From: Paracoccaceae bacterium
GTDB taxonomy: Bacteria > Pseudomonadota > Alphaproteobacteria > Rhodobacterales > Rhodobacteraceae
Assembly (NCBI GenBank): GCA_014879735.1
Contig: JACSRN010000048.1
Location: 1-60,955, forward strand
Direction: 5' to 3'
Length of the DNA stretch: 60,955 nt
A program made the translations under genes and the position numbers. A model generated the notes under the pieces. It made no database searches. It had not been told where the DNA came from and was given only the letters and a program-made list of their open reading frames with translations. Position 1 is the stretch's first letter. Every line of letters begins with the position of its first letter. Shown here one piece after another: positions 55,979-60,955 of this stretch.

Positions 55979-56903
55979 GCGGTCTTGGCAGGTAGCCGCC
56001 GCTCAGCGCCGCGATCTCGGCCGCAATCCTCTGGGTCGCCGGTCCGGGCGGCACATGTTGCGGCGTCACCAGATACCAGTGCCGCATCACCGGCAGGAAC
56101 GGCCCGCGCAGCACCGCCAGCCGGCCGGAGCGCAACTCGTCATCCACCGTGTGCAGTGACAGGAAGGCCACCCCCAGACCGGCCAGCACCGCCTGCTTGA
56201 TCGACTCGTTCGATTCCATCTCGATCAGCCGCACCGCATGCGGCTCTTCCAGCCGTTCGAAGAAACGCTGCATCAGGATTCGGGTGCCCGACCCCGGCTC
56301 GCGCGACAAAAAGGTCTCGCGCACCAGAAGCGAGGGGTCATAGCCGTCGTCGCGCGCCAGCGGATGGTCAGGAAGCAGGATCACGCCATGGGGATGCGGC
56401 CCCAGCGGCAGGGCATGGACCTCGGGTGCGCGTGGCGGGCGACCCATGATCGCAAGCTCGCATCGCGCCTGGTCCAGGTCGGCCACGACGGATTCGCGGT
56501 TTCCCACGCGCAGCTGGATGGCAATCTCGGGGCATCGGTCGATCAGCATCCGTACCAGTCGCGGCGCGAAATATTGGGCCGTCGAGACGACGGACAGGAC
56601 CACCTCACCCAGCCGTCCTGTCGAACGCGCCCGGATCTGCGCCGCAGCCTGCGACAGAATGGACTCGATGCGCGTGGCGGCGCGCAACATCTCCTCGCCT
56701 TCGGCGGTCGGCTCCATCCGCCCGCCTTCCCCGTCGCGCCGCAACAGCGCGACATCGGTCGCGGTCTCCAGGTTCTTGATCTGACTGTGAATTGCGGGTG
56801 TCGTCAGCCCCAGTTCCACCGCTGCGGCCGTCAGCGTGCCATGGGCCACAACGGCCTTCAGCGCACGCAATTGCTTTAGCGTGATGGCGTCGGTTCGGAG
56901 CAC
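55968..56903 (-). CDS. cbbR: Second LysR-type regulator CbbR, for the cbbFPT operon (GTG start)
   Basis: 311-residue LysR protein divergent from cbbF. The helix-turn-helix is at about 5-65 (ITLKQLRALKAVVAHGTLTAAAVELGLTTPAIHSQIKNLE), and the effector domain resembles the CbbR1 protein in this window (both contain NESIKQAVLAGLG- or NEAIKQAVMAGLG-type motifs). I chose GTG 56903 because AGGAAA lies about 7 bases upstream and the residues following match LysR N-termini; the frame is open further upstream but overlaps cbbF antisense. It probably controls cbbFPT and genes beyond the window. Confidence 0.87.
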   Translation of the reverse strand: MLRTDAITLKQLRALKAVVAHGTLTAAAVELGLTTPAIHSQIKNLETATDVALLRRDGEGGRMEPTAEGEEMLRAATRIESILSQAAAQIRARSTGRLGEVVLSVVSTAQYFAPRLVRMLIDRCPEIAIQLRVGNRESVVADLDQARCELAIMGRPPRAPEVHALPLGPHPHGVILLPDHPLARDDGYDPSLLVRETFLSREPGSGTRILMQRFFERLEEPHAVRLIEMESNESIKQAVLAGLGVAFLSLHTVDDELRSGRLAVLRGPFLPVMRHWYLVTPQHVPPGPATQRIAAEIAALSGGYLPRPLSA

Positions 56904-56910
56904 TTTAAAT

Positions 56911-56952
56911 TTTCCTGAAAGAAGGTACACAACAATTATATTTCCATGAAAG
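56911..56952. promoter_or_regulatory. Probable CbbR2 operator upstream of cbbF
   Basis: TTTCCTGAAAG at 56911 and TTTCCATGAAAG at 56941 are near-palindromes repeated exactly 30 bp apart (about three helical turns) in the 100-bp cbbR2-cbbF gap. Two LysR tetramer subsites on the same DNA face are typical of this family. The region is distinctly AT-rich. Confidence 0.5.
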
Positions 56953-57003
56953 CTTCCACACAGCAAGTCTTGCCGCACAGGTTGCGGATAGAGGAGGATC
57001 GTC

Positions 57004-58008
57004 GTGCCAACCATGCTGGACAGGGCCCCCGACGGGGCGGATGCCGCGCTGGTCGATGTCGTCGACCGGCTGGCGAAGGTGGCGGTCGACATCGCGCGTC
57101 GCATCGCTCGCGCCGGCCTTGACGAGAATCTTTCCGCCGCCCGCGGCATCAACAGCGATGGCGATGGCCAGAAGGCGCTGGATGTGATCGCCGACGATGC
57201 CGTCCGTGCCGCGCTGGCCGGCTCGGCGGTGCGCGACTATGCGTCCGAGGAACAGGATGCCGTCGTCACGCTGAACCCGCAGGGCACGCTGGCGCTGGCC
57301 ATCGATCCGCTGGACGGTTCATCCAACATCGACACCAATGTGTCGATCGGGATGATCTTTGCGATACACGACGCGGCCGAGACGCCCGAGGCCAGTTTCC
57401 TGCGCGCCGGCCACCAGATCCGCGCCGCGGGCTATGCGATCTTTGGGCCGCAGTGCTGCCTGATGGTCAGCTTCGGCGATGGCGTGGTGAAATACGTGCT
57501 GGTGCCCGAAACGGGCCGTTTTGCCAACCTGGGCCGCGTCCCGACGATCCCGCCGGAATCGAACGAATATGCGATCAACGCCTCGAACTACCGCCATTGG
57601 GCAGCGCCGATCCGCGCCTATGTCGACGACCGGGTGGCCGGTGCCGAAGGCCCCATCGGCCGCAATTTCAACACGCGGTGGATCGCCTCTCTGGTGGCCG
57701 AGACGCACCGTATCCTGAGCCGAGGTGGCATCTTCCTCTACCCCGGCGACGCGCGGAAGGGTTATGAGGCTGGCCGGCTGCGGCTGATCTACGAATGCGC
57801 GCCCATTGCCTTTCTGATCGAACAGGCCGGCGGCAGCGCCAGCACCGGAACAGACCGCGTGCTGAACCAGGTGCCCGACCGGCTGCATGCCCGCACGCCC
57901 TTCATCTTCGGCAGCGTCAACAAGGTGGCCCGTTGCACCGCCTATTTCGACCTGCCCGAGCACGAAACCTCGGCGCTGTTCGGCAAGCGCGGCCTTTTCA
58001 GGGTGTAA
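57004..58008 (+). CDS. cbbF: Fructose-1,6-bisphosphatase (GTG start)
   Basis: Hydrolyses fructose 1,6-bisphosphate (and probably sedoheptulose 1,7-bisphosphate) in the regenerative phase of the Calvin cycle. The 334-residue class I FBPase has the metal-binding [11 protein letters not shown] near residue 100 and the late [29 protein letters not shown] substrate region. The GTG at 57004 is preferred because AGGAGG lies 6 bases upstream; ATG 57013 would be 15 away. It starts cbbFPT-gap and is divergent from cbbR2. Confidence 0.96.
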   Translation: MPTMLDRAPDGADAALVDVVDRLAKVAVDIARRIARAGLDENLSAARGINSDGDGQKALDVIADDAVRAALAGSAVRDYASEEQDAVVTLNPQGTLALAIDPLDGSSNIDTNVSIGMIFAIHDAAETPEASFLRAGHQIRAAGYAIFGPQCCLMVSFGDGVVKYVLVPETGRFANLGRVPTIPPESNEYAINASNYRHWAAPIRAYVDDRVAGAEGPIGRNFNTRWIASLVAETHRILSRGGIFLYPGDARKGYEAGRLRLIYECAPIAFLIEQAGGSASTGTDRVLNQVPDRLHARTPFIFGSVNKVARCTAYFDLPEHETSALFGKRGLFRV

Positions 58009-58011
58009 GCC

Positions 58012-58887
58012 ATGAGCAAGAAATTCCCGATCATCAGCGTAACCGGCTCATCCGGCGCAGGCACCTCGACCGTCAAGAACACATTCGACCAGATCTTCCG
58101 CCGCGAAGGCATTCAGGCCGTTTCCATCGAGGGCGATGCCTTTCACCGCTTCAACCGCGTCGAGATGCGGGCCGAACTTGCCAAGCGTCACGCCGAGGGC
58201 AACACGACCTTCTCGCATTTCTCCTACGAGGCAAACGAACTGGAGGAATTGCAGGGCATCTTCACCGGATTCGGCGCAACGGGCAGGGGGCGCACCCGCC
58301 ATTATGTCCATGATGCCGGCGAGGCCGAGCGGTTCGGCGTTCCCCCGGGCGAGTTCACGGCCTGGGCCCCCTTCGAGAACGGTGCCGATCTGCTGTTCTA
58401 TGAGGGTCTGCATGGCGCCGTGGTCAATGACCGGGTGAATCTGGCGGCGCTGGCCGATCTGAAGATTGGCGTGGTGCCGGTGATCAACCTCGAATGGATC
58501 CAGAAGATTCACCGTGACCGTGCCGCCCGCGGCTATTCGACCGAGGCTGTGACGGACACGATCCTGCGCCGGATGCATGCCTATGTGCATTGCATCTGCC
58601 CGCAGTTCACCGAAACCGACATCAATTTCCAGCGTGTGCCGATGGTGGATACCTCGAACCCCTTCATCGCCCGCTGGATCCCCACGCCCGACGAAAGCCT
58701 GGTGGTCATCCGCTTCCGCAACCCGCGCGGAATAGACTTCCCCTATCTCACCTCGATGATTGCGGGGTCCTGGATGAGCCGGGCGAATTCCATCGTCATT
58801 CCGGGCAACAAGCAGGATCTCGCGATGCAACTGATCCTGACGCCGCTGATCGAGCGGATCGTCACCACCGCCCGCAAGCTGCGCTGA
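58012..58887 (+). CDS. cbbP: Phosphoribulokinase
   Basis: Phosphorylates ribulose 5-phosphate to RuBP, the substrate of RuBisCO. The 291-residue bacterial (class I) enzyme has the P-loop VTGSSGAGTSTVKNTF near residue 10, followed by SIEGDAFHRFNR with the catalytic Asp, and the C-terminal part ending LTPLIERIVTTARKLR. It starts 3 bases after cbbF and is followed 12 bp later by cbbT. Bacterial PRKs of this class are activated by NADH and inhibited by AMP. Confidence 0.96.
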   Translation: MSKKFPIISVTGSSGAGTSTVKNTFDQIFRREGIQAVSIEGDAFHRFNRVEMRAELAKRHAEGNTTFSHFSYEANELEELQGIFTGFGATGRGRTRHYVHDAGEAERFGVPPGEFTAWAPFENGADLLFYEGLHGAVVNDRVNLAALADLKIGVVPVINLEWIQKIHRDRAARGYSTEAVTDTILRRMHAYVHCICPQFTETDINFQRVPMVDTSNPFIARWIPTPDESLVVIRFRNPRGIDFPYLTSMIAGSWMSRANSIVIPGNKQDLAMQLILTPLIERIVTTARKLR

Positions 58888-58899
58888 AAGGGAAGCCCG

Positions 58900-60870
58900 A
58901 TGAACGCCCAGACCCCGGTCGCCGACGAGAAGACCATGGCAAATGCCGTCCGTGCCCTTGCGATGGACGCGGTGCAGGCGGCGAACTCGGGCCACCCCGG
59001 CATGCCGATGGGCATGGCCGATGTGGCAACCGTGCTCTTCAACCGCTACATCACCCTGGACCCTGCCGCCCCCGGCTGGCCCAACCGCGACCGTTTCGTG
59101 CTGTCGGCCGGCCATGGCTCGATGCTGCTTTACGCCATCCATCACCTGCTGGGTTATGACGATATGGGGATGGAGCAGATCCGCGCCTTCCGCCAACTGG
59201 GCAGCCGGACCGCGGGCCACCCGGAATATGGCCATGCCAAGGGGATCGAGGTCACGACCGGGCCGCTGGGGCAGGGAATTTCCACCGCTGTCGGCATGGC
59301 GCTGGCCGAGCGGCTGGCCAGTGCCCGCTTTCCCGGCCTGATGGGCCACGACACCTGGGTCATCGCCGGTGACGGCTGCCTGATGGAGGGCATCAGCCAC
59401 GAGGCGATCGACCTGGCCGGGCATCTGGGCCTTGGCAGGCTGACCGTATTGTGGGACGACAACCGGATCACCATCGACGGCGACACCGATCTGGCCACCT
59501 CGACCGATCAGATGGCGCGCTTTGCTGCCGCGGGCTGGCATGTTGTGGCCTGCGACGGCCATGACGCAGAAGACATCGCCGCCGCCATAGATGCCGCGAA
59601 GGCCGACCCCCGCCCCTCGATGATTGCCTGCCGCACCCTCATCGGCTTTGGTGCGCCGAACAAGCAGGGCGGCCACGATGTCCATGGCGCGCCGCTGGGC
59701 GCAGCCGAGATCGAGGCTGCGCGCGCGCATCTTGGCTGGTCGTCGCCACCCTTCGAGATCCCGGAGAATGTCTATGTCGCCTGGCACAGGATTTCGGCCC
59801 GTGGGGCCGCAGCGCGCCGGGATTGGGAGGCAAGGCTGGCGGCCGATGGCAAGATGGCCGATCTGCTGGCGCTGACTGCCCGTGACACCGCGCCGCTGAC
59901 CCCGGCGATGGCGGCCTTCAAGGCGCGGCTCTTGGCAGACAGGCCGAAGGTCGCCACCCGCAAGGCCAGCGAAATGGCGCTGGAGGTGGTCAATGGCACG
60001 CTGCCCTTCGTCATCGGCGGTTCGGCGGATCTGACCGGCTCGAACCTGACGAAATCGAAGGGGCAAAAATCGGTGACGCCGGCGGATTTCACCGGCAGCT
60101 ACCTTCATTACGGTGTGCGCGAACATGGCATGGCGGCGGCGATGAACGGCATCGTGCTCCATGGGATGTTCCGCCCCTACGGCGGCACCTTCCTGGCCTT
60201 TGCCGATTATTGCCGGCCCGCGATCCGCCTTGCGGCGCTGATGGGCGTGCCGACGATTTTCGTGATGACGCATGATTCCATCGGCCTGGGTGAGGATGGT
60301 CCGACGCATCAGCCGGTCGAGATTGTCGCTTCGCTGCGGGCGATCCCCAATCTGACGGTGCTGCGACCCTGCGATGCTGTCGAAACCGCCGAGGCCTGGG
60401 AAATCGCCATGGCGGCGACCGACGGCCCGGTGCTGATGGCGCTGAGTCGGCAAAACCTGCCGGTGCTGCGCAGCTCGGCCGGCGAAAACCTGTCTGCGCG
60501 CGGCGCCTATCTGCTGCGCGACGCGACCGACCGGCAGGTTACGCTGATCGCCACCGGATCCGAGGTCGAGATCGCCGTGACTGCCGCCGATCTGCTGGCC
60601 CGCGACGGTATTGCAGCTGCCGTCGTCTCGGCCCCGTCGTTCGAACGGTTCGCCCGGCAGGACGAGGCCTATCGCGCTGCGGTTCTGGGCGAGGCTCCGC
60701 GCGTCGGCTGCGAGGCAGCGATCCGGCAGGGCTGGGACGGGCTATTGCGTCATACCGACGGCTTTGTCGGCATGACCGGCTTCGGTGCCTCGGCCCCCGC
60801 GCCCGCGCTTTACACCCATTTCGGCATCACGGCAGAGGCCGTTGCCGCCAAAGCGAAATCGCTGATCTGA
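58900..60870 (+). CDS. cbbT: Transketolase
   Basis: Thiamine-diphosphate enzyme that moves two-carbon units between sugar phosphates in the Calvin and pentose phosphate cycles. The 656-residue protein has [16 protein letters not shown] at the N-terminus, the cofactor motif [13 protein letters not shown] and metal/thiamine segment [10 protein letters not shown] near residue 155-190, the second-domain [11 protein letters not shown] with the catalytic Glu, and a C-terminal transketolase domain. The ATG follows AAAGGGA. It lies between cbbP and gap. Confidence 0.96.
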   Translation: MNAQTPVADEKTMANAVRALAMDAVQAANSGHPGMPMGMADVATVLFNRYITLDPAAPGWPNRDRFVLSAGHGSMLLYAIHHLLGYDDMGMEQIRAFRQLGSRTAGHPEYGHAKGIEVTTGPLGQGISTAVGMALAERLASARFPGLMGHDTWVIAGDGCLMEGISHEAIDLAGHLGLGRLTVLWDDNRITIDGDTDLATSTDQMARFAAAGWHVVACDGHDAEDIAAAIDAAKADPRPSMIACRTLIGFGAPNKQGGHDVHGAPLGAAEIEAARAHLGWSSPPFEIPENVYVAWHRISARGAAARRDWEARLAADGKMADLLALTARDTAPLTPAMAAFKARLLADRPKVATRKASEMALEVVNGTLPFVIGGSADLTGSNLTKSKGQKSVTPADFTGSYLHYGVREHGMAAAMNGIVLHGMFRPYGGTFLAFADYCRPAIRLAALMGVPTIFVMTHDSIGLGEDGPTHQPVEIVASLRAIPNLTVLRPCDAVETAEAWEIAMAATDGPVLMALSRQNLPVLRSSAGENLSARGAYLLRDATDRQVTLIATGSEVEIAVTAADLLARDGIAAAVVSAPSFERFARQDEAYRAAVLGEAPRVGCEAAIRQGWDGLLRHTDGFVGMTGFGASAPAPALYTHFGITAEAVAAKAKSLI

Positions 60871-60880
60871 GAGGAACGGA

Positions 60881-60955
60881 ATGACAGTCAAGGTAGCCAT
60901 CAACGGTTTTGGGCGGATTGGTCGCAACGTATTGCGTGCGATTGTGGAATCTGGG
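60881..60955 (+). CDS. gap: Glyceraldehyde-3-phosphate dehydrogenase, first 25 codons only
   Basis: The first 25 codons read [20 protein letters not shown] and on, the Rossmann NAD(P)-binding start of GAPDH. The gene runs off the right edge. It starts 10 bp after cbbT with GAGGAACGGA in front, matching the cbbF-cbbP-cbbT-cbbG order of Rhodobacter, so it is the Calvin-cycle copy by position. Confidence 0.9.
   Translation, partial: MTVKVAINGFGRIGRNVLRAIVESG

Noticed and set aside
58048-60453. A minus-strand open frame of about 800 codons antisense to cbbP and cbbT
   Set aside because: Antisense shadow of two certain Calvin-cycle genes, with no recognisable domain.

Overview
The window is GC-rich, densely coded DNA from an alphaproteobacterium, most likely a purple non-sulfur member of the Rhodobacteraceae (Rhodobacter/Rhodovulum-like). 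The evidence is the gene order around the replication origin (parB-parA-rsmG-mnmG-mnmE-rho, then maf-aroE-coaE-dnaQ), an RpoH-type promoter at dnaK, a flagellar set motB-flgE-flgK-flgL-flgI, and a green-like form IA RuBisCO operon of the Rhodobacter capsulatus type beside a cbbFPT operon. The species assignment is inference.

Layout. 1-16.9 kb: housekeeping genes: dnaK (cut by the left edge), an AlkB-like dioxygenase, a DUF2254 membrane protein, ilvA, argG, a GlpR-like regulator, a hotdog thioesterase coupled to a MaeB malic enzyme, mutS, grpE-hrcA, rph, rdgB and hemW. 15.7-26.9 kb: the chromosomal origin neighbourhood, with three parS sites embedded in genes, parAB, rsmG, mnmG, mnmE and rho reading leftwards, and maf-aroE-coaE-dnaQ reading rightwards. 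The 534-bp gap between them (23670-24203) is a strong oriC candidate, with several DnaA-box-like sequences and AT-rich tracts. 27-32.8 kb: a short flagellar operon with a sigma-28-like promoter. 32.8-33.7 kb: a mostly non-coding stretch with a possible transposase remnant and tRNA-Lys. 33.7-37.2 kb: dapF-mtaB, an orphan LacI-type regulator with its own operator-like palindromes, and tRNA-Arg(CCT).

37.4-44.0 kb: a compact catabolic cluster of a PfkB sugar kinase, a DeoR repressor, a divergent NagB-like sugar-phosphate isomerase/deaminase, and a complete polyamine/opine-type ABC transporter. A matching inverted repeat, TGTGA-N3-TCACA, sits in front of both the kinase and the NagB-like gene. This is the best candidate for an undescribed pathway; an Amadori compound, opine or amino-sugar conjugate is the guess.

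44.4-61 kb: a lithoautotrophy block. DsrE2 and TusA (sulfur relay) precede a cytoplasmic SoeABC sulfite dehydrogenase. Then come cbbR1-cbbLSQO (RuBisCO and its activase) and cbbR2-cbbFPT-gap (Calvin cycle enzymes), running off the right edge. Together these genes would let the cell take electrons from reduced sulfur and fix CO2. No rRNA, CRISPR array, intact insertion sequence or prophage was seen.
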